64,000 nt of DNA from JAHZFN01 sp965149945 (GCA_965149945.1 CBCTTQ010000005.1:1-64000); one strand, 5' to 3'. Shown: positions 30,275 to 40,871, counted from the first letter of the stretch. Numbers and translations are program-made. Notes: generated by a model from the letters alone, not told the origin.

Positions 30275-30755
30275 TCTTCTCGCCCACCTCTGCAATATAT
30301 TTATCCACCAAAGCAAGCTGTTGCTCGCGGGATATGTTTTCTTTCAACAGTTTTTCGGTCACTGTCACCACCATATCCGCCACTTGATTGCGCAGTTCGG
30401 TGACAGCTTCTTGTTTTTTGCCTTCTATTTCCAATTCGGCGCGGGTGGTCAGCTCTTCGGCTGTGGCACGCGCCTGTTGAATAATATCTTGTTTCACCGC
30501 CTCGCCGGCCTTTTTGGATTCATCCACAATCCGCTTGGCTTCGCGGCGGGCGTTGTCGATCTCGGTTTGGAGCATGGCATGGGTTTCTTCCGCTTCTTTT
30601 CTGGCGGCTTCCGCTTTGTCTAAACTATCGGCAATCCCCTGCTGCCTTTCTTTCATTACTCGGACAACCATCTTCCAACAACATTTATACAAGACAAACA
30701 TCAAAATCAAAAAGTTGATTATGGAAAATATGACATCACTCACACCGATATTCAT
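30264..30755 (-). CDS. atpF: ATP synthase b subunit
   Basis: A 163-residue stator subunit with one N-terminal membrane helix (VIFSIINFLILMFVLYKCCW) and a long charged helical domain rich in Ala, Glu and Lys. RBS GGGAGG precedes the ATG at 30755. A stretch of 87 bases without a gene separates it from atpE. Confidence 0.95.
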   Translation of the reverse strand: MNIGVSDVIFSIINFLILMFVLYKCCWKMVVRVMKERQQGIADSLDKAEAARKEAEETHAMLQTEIDNARREAKRIVDESKKAGEAVKQDIIQQARATAEELTTRAELEIEGKKQEAVTELRNQVADMVVTVTEKLLKENISREQQLALVDKYIAEVGEKNER

Positions 30756-30842
30756 GATATTTGCCTCCCTTCGATAGCAGTCTGCGTCTGAAGCAATCTT
30801 CAGACACAGACCATATCGTCTTTTTTGCTGTAAAAATGAGAA

Positions 30843-31079
<237 letters not shown>

Positions 31080-31189
31080 TTACCTCCTTTCAATAAATAA
31101 AAAATTTCATTGAATGATAAATATTGAATAATAAAAATTGAAAACTGTTTTCTTGTTGATTCGACAAGGGATTTACACCAATCCCCGCC

Positions 31190-31888
31190 CTATTCTCCGC
31201 CGCTGGCTTCCTGAATATAGACGCTGGTCAACATGGCAAATACCAACGCCTGCAAAAAGCCGAGCAATAACTCCAGCGCCTGCATAATGACAGGCAGCAA
31301 CAAGGGAACCATAGCGAAAATTTGGCTGATGACCGTCTCTCCTCCCATGACATTGCCGTATAGACGAAGGGAGAGAGAAAGGGGTTTGCAAAGTTCATCC
31401 AACAAAAACATGGGCAACATGAGCACAAAGGGGGAAATGAAATGCCGCAGATAACCGGCACCCTTATACCGAAAACCGGAATAATGGGTCAAAACAAAGG
31501 TCATCAACGCCAGCCCCACTGTGAAACCCAGCGTGCTGGTGGGCGACGCGTAACCGGGCAGTTCACCGGCCATTGGCAAAAGTCCCACATAATTGGAAAC
31601 CAGAATAAACACAAAGACGGTGCCGATATAAGGAAAATACTTATCGATTTTATCCTTGCCCAACACATCTCCGTAAAAATTATACAAACCGCCTACACAC
31701 CATTCCACCACATTTTGGAATTTTCCCGGTGTGCCGACAGAAGTACATTTTTTCCTGATCACCAAAGCCAGAATACACAAAACCACTGTGATCGCGAAGG
31801 CGGTCACCATGTAACTGGTAATTTGTAAATTACCTAATCCGAATAAATTAATCCCTGTATCATACAGGACCTTCGCGCTGTTTTCCAT
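31190..31888 (-). CDS. atpB: ATP synthase a subunit
   Basis: A 232-residue polytopic subunit forming the ion half-channels. The essential Arg lies in SLSLRLYGNVMGGETV; five to six membrane helices follow a short N-terminal stretch. ATG at 31888 follows AAGGGGAG. First of the canonical atpBEFHAGDC genes. Confidence 0.96.
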   Translation of the reverse strand: MENSAKVLYDTGINLFGLGNLQITSYMVTAFAITVVLCILALVIRKKCTSVGTPGKFQNVVEWCVGGLYNFYGDVLGKDKIDKYFPYIGTVFVFILVSNYVGLLPMAGELPGYASPTSTLGFTVGLALMTFVLTHYSGFRYKGAGYLRHFISPFVLMLPMFLLDELCKPLSLSLRLYGNVMGGETVISQIFAMVPLLLPVIMQALELLLGFLQALVFAMLTSVYIQEASGGE

Positions 31889-31948
31889 AAACTCCCCTTC
31901 TTTCTGCAAATCCGAAAACCCCAGCCTTTTTCAGCCGGTACCTTTTTA

Positions 31949-32479
31949 TCAGGATTGTTTCGGCGTTGTATCCTTTTTTTGTGCTGATCGAGCCGGGGAA
32001 GCATTGTCGGCATCCTCTTCCCAAGTATCCCAATCATTCCAGTCTTCCCAAGCCTGCCAATCGCCTTCTCCCTGTTCCGGGGCGGTCGCTTCTTTCGTCG
32101 GTTTCTCAGAAGGGGCGGAAGCCGCGGACGTCCCGTCATCAACAACAACCTCCTTTTTTACCGTCGCGAGAGGCTGATTGCTGACTTTATCATGGCGAAT
32201 ATGCCAAATTTGGCTGGGAACCGTTAATCCAACCGCCGCCGCGATAATCATCGATAAAAAATGCAGCGGCAACAGCTTGCAAATAAAAATTACCAAAACC
32301 AATGAAACCAGAGAAACCAACCAACGGAAAATATACGCCCGCATCACTTTGGTAGCGGCTTTCCGCGGCTCTTTCACCGGATCCACACTGTCGACGGCAT
32401 TCATCAAAATCTTATGGTTCCCGTAACAAAACAGACAACCATAGGCGAATCCCGCCAACGCAGAGAGTACATAAATCAT
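31949..32479 (-). CDS. AtpI-like membrane protein with Trp/Asp-rich tail
   Basis: A 176-residue protein at the place where atpI normally stands. The first 110 residues hold about three membrane segments (MIYVLSALAGFAYGCLFCYG; two more in WLVSLVSLVLVIFICKLLPL and the following FLSMIIAAAVGL). AtpI proteins help assemble the c ring or act as ion carriers. The last about 60 residues are unusual: acidic, Ser/Ala/Pro-rich, with five Trp in WQAWEDWNDWDTWEED. The gene follows wecB by 45 bases. The AtpI assignment rests on position and topology more than on clear sequence. Confidence 0.65.
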   Translation of the reverse strand: MIYVLSALAGFAYGCLFCYGNHKILMNAVDSVDPVKEPRKAATKVMRAYIFRWLVSLVSLVLVIFICKLLPLHFLSMIIAAAVGLTVPSQIWHIRHDKVSNQPLATVKKEVVVDDGTSAASAPSEKPTKEATAPEQGEGDWQAWEDWNDWDTWEEDADNASPARSAQKKDTTPKQS

Positions 32480-32524
32480 AGGATTTCCTCATGTCACGCC
32501 GCCCGTAAAGAGCGGCAGTTATTA

Positions 32525-33676
32525 TCATTTGTCATAGGGACGACTTTCCTGTTCTGCCAAAAAAGTCTTCAACCCCTCCACAATCCGTTGGGACGCTTTG
32601 CCGTCACCGTAAGGATTAGCGGCATGAGCCATGGCGTCATAGACTTCTTTGCTGTCCAACAGACTTTTGATTCCTTGATACACTCGCTCCTCATGATTAC
32701 CGATGAGCATAGCAGTCCCGGCGGCAATGGCTTCCGGACGCTCCGTCACTTCCCGCAGAACCAACACCGGTTTACCAAGGGCGGGAGCTTCTTCCTGCAT
32801 ACCGCCGCTGTCGGTGAGCACCAGATAGCTTTTGCTCATCAGTTTAGCAAAAGGCTGATAGTCCAACGGCTCACAAAAATGAATGTTAGACTTGCCGTCC
32901 AAATGGCGATGGGCGATTTCCCGCACCAGCGGATTTTTATGTACCGGATACACAATCTCTACGGTTTTTTGATATTCATCGGCAATGGCGGCTACCGCGC
33001 TGAAAATTTCTTCCATGGGCTGCCCCCAGTTTTCCCGCCGATGACAGGTTAGCAAAATAACGTTCTTTTGCCAATCCACCCGTTCCAACCCGTACGCGCC
33101 AAGATCGCAAGGTTTTTCCACTGTTTGCAGCAAGGCGTCGATAACCGTATTGCCCGTCACCAAAACGCGATCTTTTTTCACGCCGTCATGGAGCAAGTTC
33201 TTACGTGCCGTTTCGGTAGGAGCAAAATGATAATCCGCCAAAACACCTGTTAAACATCGGTTCATTTCTTCCGGAAAAGGTGCATATTTATTCCCTGTCC
33301 GCAGCCCCGCCTCCACATGGCCCACCGCAGTCTGCTCATAAAACGCCGCCAACGCTCCGGCAAAAGTGGTGGTGGTGTCACCGTGAACCAAAACCACATC
33401 CGGCTTTTCTTGGTGGATCACATCCATCAATCCCCGCAAAGCGGCAGAAGTAATGTCCGCCAAAGTCTGTCCGTGTTTCATCATATTTAAATCGTAATCC
33501 GCCCGAATAGAAAAACAATCCATCACTTGATCCAGCATTTCCCGATGTTGGGCGGTCACAGCCACTTTTGTTTCCAGTTCTTCATCAGCCAACAGCGCCT
33601 TGACCAGAGGAGCCATTTTGATAGCCTCCGGACGGGTGCCGAACACTGCTAATACTTTTTTTCGTGTTGCTGCCAT
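32525..33676 (-). CDS. wecB: UDP-N-acetylglucosamine 2-epimerase
   Basis: A 383-residue non-hydrolysing epimerase making UDP-ManNAc for teichoic acid linkage units or polysaccharides. Family marks are FGTRPEAIKMAPLV at the start, VHGDTTTTFAGALA, HVEAGLRTGN, TCHRREN and LTDSGGMQEEAP. ATG at 33676 follows GAAGGAGG. Location directly upstream of the atp operon is also known in Bacillus, so the genes may share a transcript. Confidence 0.96.
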   Translation of the reverse strand: MAATRKKVLAVFGTRPEAIKMAPLVKALLADEELETKVAVTAQHREMLDQVMDCFSIRADYDLNMMKHGQTLADITSAALRGLMDVIHQEKPDVVLVHGDTTTTFAGALAAFYEQTAVGHVEAGLRTGNKYAPFPEEMNRCLTGVLADYHFAPTETARKNLLHDGVKKDRVLVTGNTVIDALLQTVEKPCDLGAYGLERVDWQKNVILLTCHRRENWGQPMEEIFSAVAAIADEYQKTVEIVYPVHKNPLVREIAHRHLDGKSNIHFCEPLDYQPFAKLMSKSYLVLTDSGGMQEEAPALGKPVLVLREVTERPEAIAAGTAMLIGNHEERVYQGIKSLLDSKEVYDAMAHAANPYGDGKASQRIVEGLKTFLAEQESRPYDK

Positions 33677-33785
33677 GAAGCCTCCTTCGTTTGTTTTCTG
33701 CAATTTTACCGATTATTTTCAAAAAAAACGGCAAAAAAACAAACAATTTGTTTTTTCAAATATTCTGCCAATATACTGTATGATT

Positions 33786-33814
33786 ATTATAGCATATTTA
33801 TTCGGCAAAAGGAA
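33786..33814 (-). promoter_or_regulatory. Promoter of wecB-atp operon
   Basis: Minus strand TTCCTT (33809-33814), 17-bp spacer, TATAAT (33786-33791) with extended TGC. The leader to the wecB start is about 100 bases. Confidence 0.6.
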
Positions 33815-33914
33815 CTCATTCTGCTAAATTTTCAGAAAATTTTCTCACTTTGTTTTCCGCGGCTTTGAGCGTCTTTTTACGAAGCATTTTCTTTCTATTC
33901 TTCTCCGGAGAAAT

Positions 33915-33958
33915 AAAAAAAGGGGGACTCTCCCGTCGGGAGAAACGTCCACCCTTTG
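33915..33958 (-). terminator. Terminator after lipoprotein gene following cinA
   Basis: A two-part stem (AAAGGG/GGAC outside, CTCCC/GGGAG inside) is followed by a run of seven T on the minus strand. The remaining bases of the 33677-33988 gap hold the wecB promoter and leader. Confidence 0.8.
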
Positions 33959-33988
33959 TCATCTTCCGCCTTCGGTACAAAAAACCTC

Positions 33989-34606
33989 TTATTCGTTTTC
34001 TTCCTCCGTTTCTTCCTGTTGTTCATTGATCATCTGATAAACTTCATCTTCGCTCAAAGCACAGGTAAAACTATTTGCGATTTGAGTAAACACACGGCGA
34101 TATTGTTCATAAGTTCCCACATCGGTAATCGCCGTCAAATAATACCGCACATCATGGAAATACTGAATAATCGCGGTATCGCAAACAGTATGGACAGCAA
34201 TTCCCTCTTCATTTTCCGCTGTTCCTGTCGTGACAGCTTTTACCGCCGCGTCAAATTTCGTCAACTCCAGCGATTCATAAACCTCAGCGTTTTCCAGTGT
34301 CGCTGAACCGACCGACGCCGCCAAAGACGCCAACTCTTCTTCGGAAAAATAACTCATGCCGCCCAATTCCCACTGAAAAGAAAAGGAAATCGTACCTGCC
34401 TCATTGGCAAATACCGCGCTGTCTTCTTCTTCGCTGATCAACTGCCAATCAGCGGGGATGGTGACGGTACCGCCATGGTGCGGGTGCTGATATTCCACTG
34501 TCTCTAAATCCGACAATTCCAACGAAGCGTCCTGACTGGCGCAACCTACCAACAACACCAGCGAAAGTCCCAAAAGAACGCTGAAAAAAAATAGTTTCTT
34601 TCCCAT
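33989..34606 (-). CDS. Predicted lipoprotein (PsbP/DUF-like) of unknown function
   Basis: A 205-residue protein with a lipoprotein signal: MGKKLFFFSVLLGLSLVL, then the lipobox LVGC. The mature part begins with an Asp/Glu-rich stretch and has a YQHPHHGGTVTIPADWQLI segment and later YFHDVRYYLTAITDVG, which resemble the PsbP-like or DcrB-like fold of small secreted proteins. The C-terminus is Glu-rich. The start may be ATG 34606 or the TTG at 34615 overlapping the cinA stop. Function not known. Confidence 0.7.
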   Translation of the reverse strand: MGKKLFFFSVLLGLSLVLLVGCASQDASLELSDLETVEYQHPHHGGTVTIPADWQLISEEEDSAVFANEAGTISFSFQWELGGMSYFSEEELASLAASVGSATLENAEVYESLELTKFDAAVKAVTTGTAENEEGIAVHTVCDTAIIQYFHDVRYYLTAITDVGTYEQYRRVFTQIANSFTCALSEDEVYQMINEQQEETEEENE

Positions 34607-34611
34607 ATTCT

Positions 34612-35139
34612 TCAAGATTTTGATTCACCTGCTTTCCTCTTTGGGATTTCCGCTAAAGGAGTTTCCCGCAAAAATGCTAACGCCATCTCCAGCGCGGCTG
34701 TCACCGTCTGCCGGCGCACCGCCGCCCGATCTCCGGAAAAGCGAAATTCTCGCGCTGCCAAGCGATCTCCGCCGACCGCCGCCACATAAACCAATCCTAC
34801 CGGTTTGGTTGCCGTACCGCCGCCGGGACCCGCCAATCCGGTCACCGCCAGCGCTAAATTCGCATCGGCAAGCCGCAAAACACCCTGAGCCATTTCTATC
34901 GCCGTCTCTTTCGAATAGACCGTGTGACGAGTCAGTGTCTCCGCTTTAACACCCAGCATTTTTTCTTTGATGCATTCTGAATAAGAAACCATGCCCAACT
35001 CAAACACTTGAGAGGCGCCGGAAACTTCCGTCAGGGTCGCCGCCAACAGACCGCCGGTGCAGGATTCTGCTAAAGCAATATGCCATTTTCGCTCGTTTAA
35101 TGCCTCAATCAGCTCTCGCGCGGCATTTTTTTCCGTCAT
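34612..35139 (-). CDS. cinA: CinA C-terminal-domain protein, nicotinamide-nucleotide amidase
   Basis: A 175-residue protein equal to the C-terminal amidase domain of CinA (PncC type), converting nicotinamide mononucleotide to nicotinate mononucleotide. Signature: ALAESCTGGLLAATLTEVSG, then AVTGLAGPGGGTATKPVGLV. The N-terminal molybdopterin-like domain of full CinA is absent. The gene follows pgsA by nine bases, as in many Bacillota. recA, the common next gene, is not here. Confidence 0.92.
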   Translation of the reverse strand: MTEKNAARELIEALNERKWHIALAESCTGGLLAATLTEVSGASQVFELGMVSYSECIKEKMLGVKAETLTRHTVYSKETAIEMAQGVLRLADANLALAVTGLAGPGGGTATKPVGLVYVAAVGGDRLAAREFRFSGDRAAVRRQTVTAALEMALAFLRETPLAEIPKRKAGESKS

Positions 35140-35148
35140 ATTTTCACC

Positions 35149-35718
35149 TCAGCAATCTCGAAAAACTTCCTTGCATTTGATAATATAATCCACCCCCGAC
35201 CATACCGTGAGAATCAACGCCGCATAAAGCAAAATCTGCCCGATCACAAAAAAGACCAGCGTGGGAACGAAGGGCGCCGTATATAAAAACAAAAAACATA
35301 CTGCCAGCATCTGCGTAGCGGTCTTGAATTTTCCCAGCGGCGAAGCCGCCAGCACAATTCCCTTTTCCACCGCAATGGTACGCAGACCGGTGATCGCAAA
35401 CTCGCGCGCTAAAATCACAATAACCACCCAGGCATACACACGACCCATAGCCACCAGCGCGATAAGCGCGGAAGTAACCAACATCTTATCCACCAGCGGA
35501 TCCATAAATTTTCCGAAATCCGTTACCAAATTTCGGCTACGCGCCAAATGTCCGTCCAGCGCGTCTGTCAACGCCGCCACAATAAATACCAGCAGCGCCA
35601 CAAAATCTCCGACCCAATTCTGCCAAAGAGAAATAATCAGTACAAAAACCGGAATCAACAAAAAGCGCACCAAAGTAATCTTATTGGGCAAATTCATTTT
35701 GTTCCAATAACTCAGCAT
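35149..35718 (-). CDS. pgsA: CDP-diacylglycerol-glycerol-3-phosphate phosphatidyltransferase
   Basis: A 189-residue membrane enzyme making phosphatidylglycerol phosphate. The CDP-alcohol phosphotransferase signature is DALDGHLARSRN then GKFMDPLVDKML. About five membrane helices. ATG at 35718 follows GGGAGGAGG. Confidence 0.95.
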   Translation of the reverse strand: MLSYWNKMNLPNKITLVRFLLIPVFVLIISLWQNWVGDFVALLVFIVAALTDALDGHLARSRNLVTDFGKFMDPLVDKMLVTSALIALVAMGRVYAWVVIVILAREFAITGLRTIAVEKGIVLAASPLGKFKTATQMLAVCFLFLYTAPFVPTLVFFVIGQILLYAALILTVWSGVDYIIKCKEVFRDC

Positions 35719-35765
35719 GTTTTCCTCCTCCCCGACCGCTTTCACGATAATACGGCCGTTATTTT

Positions 35766-37130
35766 TTATTCCGCCGTTTTTTCTTCCGATCGCAACCGAC
35801 CGATAAGGTCATAGGTTTCCGCCGTATGAATCTCCACTTGCACAAAACGCCCGATATCCGCTGCCGTCAGACAGCCGTCAAGATTTTCTACATAAACCAC
35901 TCCGTCCACATCGGGCGCGTGATAACGACTGCGCCCTTCCATATAACCGGGCAGGTATTCCGACGGACCTTCCAGCAAGATTTCCAAAGTTTTTCCCACC
36001 AATCCGGCATTCCATTCCTGAGCAGAAAGCCCCAGCGCTCCCCGCAGTCGATTATAACGACGCGCCTTTTTGCGTTCTTCCACCTGGTTCGGCATGGCCG
36101 CCGCCGGCGTATCTTCTTCCGGAGAATACATGAATACTCCCGCCCAAGGCAGATTCGCAGACGCCGCGAAATCCAACAACTCCTCAAACTGTTCATCGGT
36201 TTCACCGGGGAATCCCACCATAAAAGTGGTACGAATGGCACAATCCGGCATAATTTCCTGAATCTGCCGCAACAAAGCCTCCGCTTCCCGACGGCCGTAA
36301 CGCCGTCCCATCTTCCGCAAAACACCGCGATCAATATGCTGCAGCGGCAAATCCAAATAATGGCAGATATTTTCATGGGCAGTCATCACTCGTAAAAGGG
36401 ACTCATCAATGCGATCCGGATAAGAATATAATGCCCGAATCCAATGAAATCCCAACGGCGCCACCGCCTCCAAAAGGCGGGGCAAGCTGGGTTCTCCGTA
36501 CAAATCCATACCGTAGGCGGTAGTATCCTGAGCAATCAAAATCAACTCTTCCACACCTTCCGCTCGCAGCACGCGGGCTTCCGCCACAATATCTTCTACT
36601 CGACGACTTTTGAGCGGGCCGCGAATACCGGGAATGGCGCAAAAGGCACAATGATTATCACAGCCTTCCGCCACTTTCAGATAAGCGGTATAGGGAGCCG
36701 TCAAGCGTACTCGCCGCCGCAGACTTTCCTCCAGGCGGAAGTCACACGGTTTCGGCGTAAGAGACAGCGCGCGGTCGATTTTTTCCACCAAACAGCCATA
36801 CTCTTCTGTCCCCAGCAACAAATCGATTTCCGGCATTTCCTGCCGTAATTCTTGCCGATATCGCTGAGAAAGACAGCCGCAAACCACCAACAAACGACAG
36901 TTTTTTTCTTTCAGATCCGCCAATTCCAAAATACGGGCAATGCTTTCTTCCTTGGCGTCATTGATGAATCCGCAAGTGTTAACAATGATCACCTGCGCTT
37001 CCTCGGGTTCATCCGTCAGTAAAAAACCCGCGTCCGCCAACAATCCCAGCGCCATTTCACTGTCTACCAAATTCTTGACACAGCCTAAAGAATCCAAATA
37101 GACCCGCGCATTTTGTTCCGTTTTTTCCAT
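35766..37130 (-). CDS. rimO: Ribosomal protein S12 methylthiotransferase RimO
   Basis: A 454-residue radical SAM enzyme that methylthiolates Asp of ribosomal protein S12. The N-terminal MTTase domain (SLGCVKNLVDSE; NTCGFINDAKEES) carries one iron-sulfur cluster, and the radical SAM motif CDNHCAFC the other. A C-terminal TRAM domain ends the protein. ATG at 37130 follows AAAAAGGAAG. Confidence 0.95.
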   Translation of the reverse strand: MEKTEQNARVYLDSLGCVKNLVDSEMALGLLADAGFLLTDEPEEAQVIIVNTCGFINDAKEESIARILELADLKEKNCRLLVVCGCLSQRYRQELRQEMPEIDLLLGTEEYGCLVEKIDRALSLTPKPCDFRLEESLRRRVRLTAPYTAYLKVAEGCDNHCAFCAIPGIRGPLKSRRVEDIVAEARVLRAEGVEELILIAQDTTAYGMDLYGEPSLPRLLEAVAPLGFHWIRALYSYPDRIDESLLRVMTAHENICHYLDLPLQHIDRGVLRKMGRRYGRREAEALLRQIQEIMPDCAIRTTFMVGFPGETDEQFEELLDFAASANLPWAGVFMYSPEEDTPAAAMPNQVEERKKARRYNRLRGALGLSAQEWNAGLVGKTLEILLEGPSEYLPGYMEGRSRYHAPDVDGVVYVENLDGCLTAADIGRFVQVEIHTAETYDLIGRLRSEEKTAE

Positions 37131-37146
37131 AGATTCGCTTCCTTTT

Positions 37147-37983
37147 TTAATAAAGTCTTTCCGAAACAATACCGTCCTGGTTATAAACAACGGTCAGATT
37201 GTCCTGCGCCTCATCCACAACCCCCAGACGAGTATTTTTCAACACCACGCTGACAGAACGCGCTTTGTTATACTGCACGGAAATCTGATGATCCCCCGAA
37301 AAAGTCGCCGCTTCGCCCGGTTCAATTTTGGTGGTCAAATACTCTTTGCTGTCGATAACCACATTCACCCAGCAGCCTTCTTCCGCTTCGGGATCCACTT
37401 CCAATCGCACGACTACAGGAGCGTTTTCATCATGGGTGATCTGAGAAAGATCCACGATATTATTGTTGACTGTTTCCGAAGTGGCCAATTCCACCAAAGA
37501 GACTTTGTCATCTTCCGCCTGGGAAACATGGACGGTATTAAACAGAACAATACCCAAAATCACAATGATCAGAATCAACACCAGCCAGCTGAACTGAGCG
37601 CCGAAATTGGTGCGCCGCGCCTTGATGGGCTGTCCGTCAAAATTGATTTCCGAACGTTCGATTTTTTCGATACCGCCGTTTCGAATAAAGTTTTTTGCCC
37701 GGTGGTCTTTGACCACTTCCGCTTTTTTTCGATTTTTCCGGGCTTCCATTTCATTATAATATGTTTTATAAACAGCCACGGCTTCATTTTCATCCTGCCC
37801 CAAAAATTTAGCGTAGGTTCTGGCGAACCCGATACCGTAAACCCTCCCGGGCAGATCATCCAAATCTCCTCGTTCCAAGGCATCAATAAACTGCGCCCGA
37901 ATTTTGGTATTTTTTTGGATATCCTCCAGCGAATAGCCCTTTTCCTCACGGATAGCCTTCAACTGGCTGCCAATTTCTTTCAA
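37147..37983 (-). CDS. RodZ-like helix-turn-helix membrane protein
   Basis: A 278-residue bitopic protein. Residues 1-75 are an HTH_25 domain (KAIREEKGYSLEDIQKNTKI). A basic linker leads to one membrane helix near 150-170 (FSWLVLILIIVILGIVLF) and an extracytoplasmic DUF4115 beta domain. RodZ links MreB to the cell-wall machinery; the Bacillus homologue YmfM is at the same place. Start uncertain: TTG at 37983 has GGGGGTG at good distance; TTG at 37998 is also open. Confidence 0.88.
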   Translation of the reverse strand: MKEIGSQLKAIREEKGYSLEDIQKNTKIRAQFIDALERGDLDDLPGRVYGIGFARTYAKFLGQDENEAVAVYKTYYNEMEARKNRKKAEVVKDHRAKNFIRNGGIEKIERSEINFDGQPIKARRTNFGAQFSWLVLILIIVILGIVLFNTVHVSQAEDDKVSLVELATSETVNNNIVDLSQITHDENAPVVVRLEVDPEAEEGCWVNVVIDSKEYLTTKIEPGEAATFSGDHQISVQYNKARSVSVVLKNTRLGVVDEAQDNLTVVYNQDGIVSERLY

Positions 37984-38027
37984 GAATCGCACCCCCAAGA
38001 TTTTCTCTATCGGCGTTACCGCCGTTT

Positions 38028-40664
38028 TTATTCGCGGAGACCGTCAGCCGAAGCATCTCCTTCCGCTGACGGATTCAGATAACGGGCGATAAACTCCGCC
38101 TCTGTCATCAGCACCTTGCGGCGTTTCCCGTCCGGCGGACTGATCACACCCAACGTTTCCATATCCTCAATCAAACGCGCCGCCCGATTATAACCGACAC
38201 GAAAGCGCCGTTGCAGATAAGACGCCGACGCCTGTCCGCTTTCCATCACCAGCTTGCAGGCGTCCACAAAATATTCATCGTCAAAGAGACTTTCCTGTTT
38301 TTCTTCTTCAGAGTCGGCGGACTCTTCCGGCAGATCCAGAAACTCCTGGGCAGCCTGCCGACTGCAAAATTCCACCAACCGCTCAATTTCCTCTTCCGAA
38401 ACAAAGGCGCCCTGTACCCGAATGGGACGAGAAAGCCCAACAGGATGATAGAGCATATCCCCTTTGCCAAGCAATTTTTCAGCTCCCCCCATATCCAAAA
38501 TGGTACGAGAATCCACCATAGAGGAAACAGCGAAAGCAATACGGGAAGGAATATTGGCTTTAATCAATCCCGTAATCACATCCACCGAAGGTCGCTGAGT
38601 CGCGATGACCAAATGGATGCCGGCCGCTCGCGCTAATTGAGTCAAACGAACAATATGATTCTCCACATCGCGGGAAGCCACCATCATCAAATCCGCCAAC
38701 TCATCAATGAGTACGACAATCTGAGGCATTTTGGTCACATCGGGGAGATTATTATACGCCTTGAAATTTTTCACTCCGCAAGCGGTAAATACCGTATAGC
38801 GGCGATCCATTTCATTAACAATTTCTTTCAAAACCAACGCCGCTTTTTTAGGATCGGTCACCACAGGGCGCCCCAAATGAGGCAGTCCGTTATACCCCGT
38901 CAACTCCACCTTTTTAGGGTCAATCATGATGATTTTCACCTCATCAGGCTTGGCTTTAAACAAAAGGCTGCAAATCAAGGTATTCATACAAACGGACTTG
39001 CCGGAACCCGTTGCCCCGGCAATCAGTAAATGCGGCATGGCAGCCAGATCACCCACCACGGGATTGCCGTTGATATCGATGCCAAAAGCCACAGACAGTT
39101 TAGATTGACTGTTTTGAAACCGCTTAGAGCCAACCACGTCCTTGAAATAAACGGAAGTGATTTCCGGTTTTGCCACCTCGATGCCGATGACCGATTTCCC
39201 GGGTACAGGCGCTTCGATGCGCAGTCCTTTGGCAGCCAGCGCCAAAGCGATATCATCCTGCAAATTAACAATTTTGGAAACTTTCACACCGGGAGCAGGC
39301 TGCAATTCATAGCGAATGACCGCCGGACCGCAGACCACTTCCACCACCTGCGCTTTCACACCGAAACTGGCCAGCACATTTTCTAATTTCATGCTGTCTT
39401 CTTTCAATTTTTGCCGATCGGTGCCGCCGCCGGCGGGTCCACCCGTCAACAAAGACAAGGCCGGCAGGCGATAAGGTACCCGACGCACCGCAGGATTATT
39501 TTTTTCTTCTTTGGAATCTCGTTTGTTTTTGGATTCCGCCAAAACTGTGCTTTTGGCGCCGCCCGCCGAAGTAATCGCGCCTGCCGCAGCAAACGCAGAC
39601 GGCGTCTGCCGCTCAAACTCAGCCGGCAATGTTTCCTCAGGAGACTCCCGCAAAAAATCATCCAAACCGGACAAAGGATCTTTTCCGATTTTGTCCCCTA
39701 CATAAACGGCGTCCCGTTCTTCCGCGGGATCCGTATCCATAACCTCTAACAACGATTCCGACCGTTGCGGTTTTCGATAATCCGTAATAATCGGCGACAA
39801 CAAAAAGCTATCGTCTTTGCTGTCTTTCACCAGATGATCTTCGGGATGAGGCGTTTCCAAAGAGGTTTTTTCCTCTTCTTCCACCACATTGGCAGCCATT
39901 TCATCTGCCAGAGGCTGCAACCCGGCGGCAGATTCTTTTCGATTGGGTTCCTTTTGCGCGGCTTCCGGGCGCGCCGCCTTCGCGCGGGCAACACGCTCCG
40001 CTTTTTTATCAGCGCGACGAACGGCGCGAGCATCTCGTTTGGCACGGCGTTCGGCAATTTTTTCCGGATCCCGTTCAAAAACGCCTGCCACCCAATCCAC
40101 CACTTTCATATTGGTACCCAACAAAATTCCGAGGATGGAAAAAGCGCCAAACAGCACATATTGTATTCTGACGCTGGGAATAAAATGCACCAAATACGCC
40201 GGCAAAAAACCGCACAGTCCCCCGCCAAAGCCAAAGCAGGCGGTATGAAACGCCTGCCACAACCCCTGTACCGAAAAGCCCGTCCCACACTGAGGCAGAT
40301 GAAGCATCCCCGCTACAGAGAAAAACAGACACAGCCATCCCACCAATTGCCAACCGGAAAAACGCATGGTTTTCTGGACAAACAGGGAAAATCCATAATA
40401 CACCAGCACCAGCGCCACACCGAAATTACAAAAGAATGTGAGAATTTGCAGCAATTTATTGGTAAAACGCAGTTCGGAGCCAACCATATTGCCAAGAAAC
40501 GCCACTAAAAACCATAGGGCAAAAATCAACCCAAACAGCATAAACACCACGCCGCGGCTTTTAGCGTTTTCGGTTTTTTGCGCCTGGGATTTTGTCGTTT
40601 TCCTGCTAGTTTCCTTCTTTTTTTGATTGGTATGTTTTGTTCCGTTATTTTTTCTAGTCGTCAT
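38028..40664 (-). CDS. spoIIIE: DNA translocase FtsK/SpoIIIE
   Basis: An 878-residue septal DNA pump. The first 170 residues contain four membrane helices, followed by a long charged linker (Glu/Lys/Ala-rich, with [20 protein letters not shown]) to about residue 400. The motor follows with Walker A GATGSGKS near residue 550, IDELADLMM as Walker B, and a C-terminal winged-helix gamma domain ([20 protein letters not shown]). In spore-formers it moves the chromosome into the forespore. ATG at 40664 follows GGCGGAAAGGA. Gene order next to tepA, rodZ-like and pgsA is as in Bacillus. Confidence 0.95.
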   Translation of the reverse strand: MTTRKNNGTKHTNQKKKETSRKTTKSQAQKTENAKSRGVVFMLFGLIFALWFLVAFLGNMVGSELRFTNKLLQILTFFCNFGVALVLVYYGFSLFVQKTMRFSGWQLVGWLCLFFSVAGMLHLPQCGTGFSVQGLWQAFHTACFGFGGGLCGFLPAYLVHFIPSVRIQYVLFGAFSILGILLGTNMKVVDWVAGVFERDPEKIAERRAKRDARAVRRADKKAERVARAKAARPEAAQKEPNRKESAAGLQPLADEMAANVVEEEEKTSLETPHPEDHLVKDSKDDSFLLSPIITDYRKPQRSESLLEVMDTDPAEERDAVYVGDKIGKDPLSGLDDFLRESPEETLPAEFERQTPSAFAAAGAITSAGGAKSTVLAESKNKRDSKEEKNNPAVRRVPYRLPALSLLTGGPAGGGTDRQKLKEDSMKLENVLASFGVKAQVVEVVCGPAVIRYELQPAPGVKVSKIVNLQDDIALALAAKGLRIEAPVPGKSVIGIEVAKPEITSVYFKDVVGSKRFQNSQSKLSVAFGIDINGNPVVGDLAAMPHLLIAGATGSGKSVCMNTLICSLLFKAKPDEVKIIMIDPKKVELTGYNGLPHLGRPVVTDPKKAALVLKEIVNEMDRRYTVFTACGVKNFKAYNNLPDVTKMPQIVVLIDELADLMMVASRDVENHIVRLTQLARAAGIHLVIATQRPSVDVITGLIKANIPSRIAFAVSSMVDSRTILDMGGAEKLLGKGDMLYHPVGLSRPIRVQGAFVSEEEIERLVEFCSRQAAQEFLDLPEESADSEEEKQESLFDDEYFVDACKLVMESGQASASYLQRRFRVGYNRAARLIEDMETLGVISPPDGKRRKVLMTEAEFIARYLNPSAEGDASADGLRE

Positions 40665-40725
40665 AAACGATCCTTTCCGCCAGTTATGAACATCAAGGAC
40701 GGTGTACAGACACCAATCCATATTT

Positions 40726-40754
40726 ATTATACTACAAAATCTCATTCTTGTCAT
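40726..40754 (-). promoter_or_regulatory. Sigma-A promoter of spoIIIE-rodZ-rimO-pgsA-cinA operon
   Basis: Minus strand ATGACA (40749-40754), 17-bp spacer, TATAAT (40726-40731), about 55 bases before the spoIIIE start. Confidence 0.8.
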
Positions 40755-40821
40755 CAGCTTGTCTCTGCTTTTCTCTTTTACCGAGAGCAATGATTTAACA
40801 AGACTCCCCTAAAAAAGCAAT

Positions 40822-40850
40822 AAAAAAATCCGCGGCTTTTTCGCCGCGAA
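40822..40850 (-). terminator. Terminator after tepA
   Basis: TTCGCGGC pairs with GCCGCGGA around a GAAAAA loop, then TTTTTTT on the minus strand. Confidence 0.85.
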
Positions 40851-40871
40851 TTTTCTTCAGCGCGCATCTTT

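Noticed and set aside
28175..30403. Long plus-strand open frames opposite atpA and atpH
   Set aside because: Mirror frames of highly conserved ATP synthase genes; no start sites with RBS.
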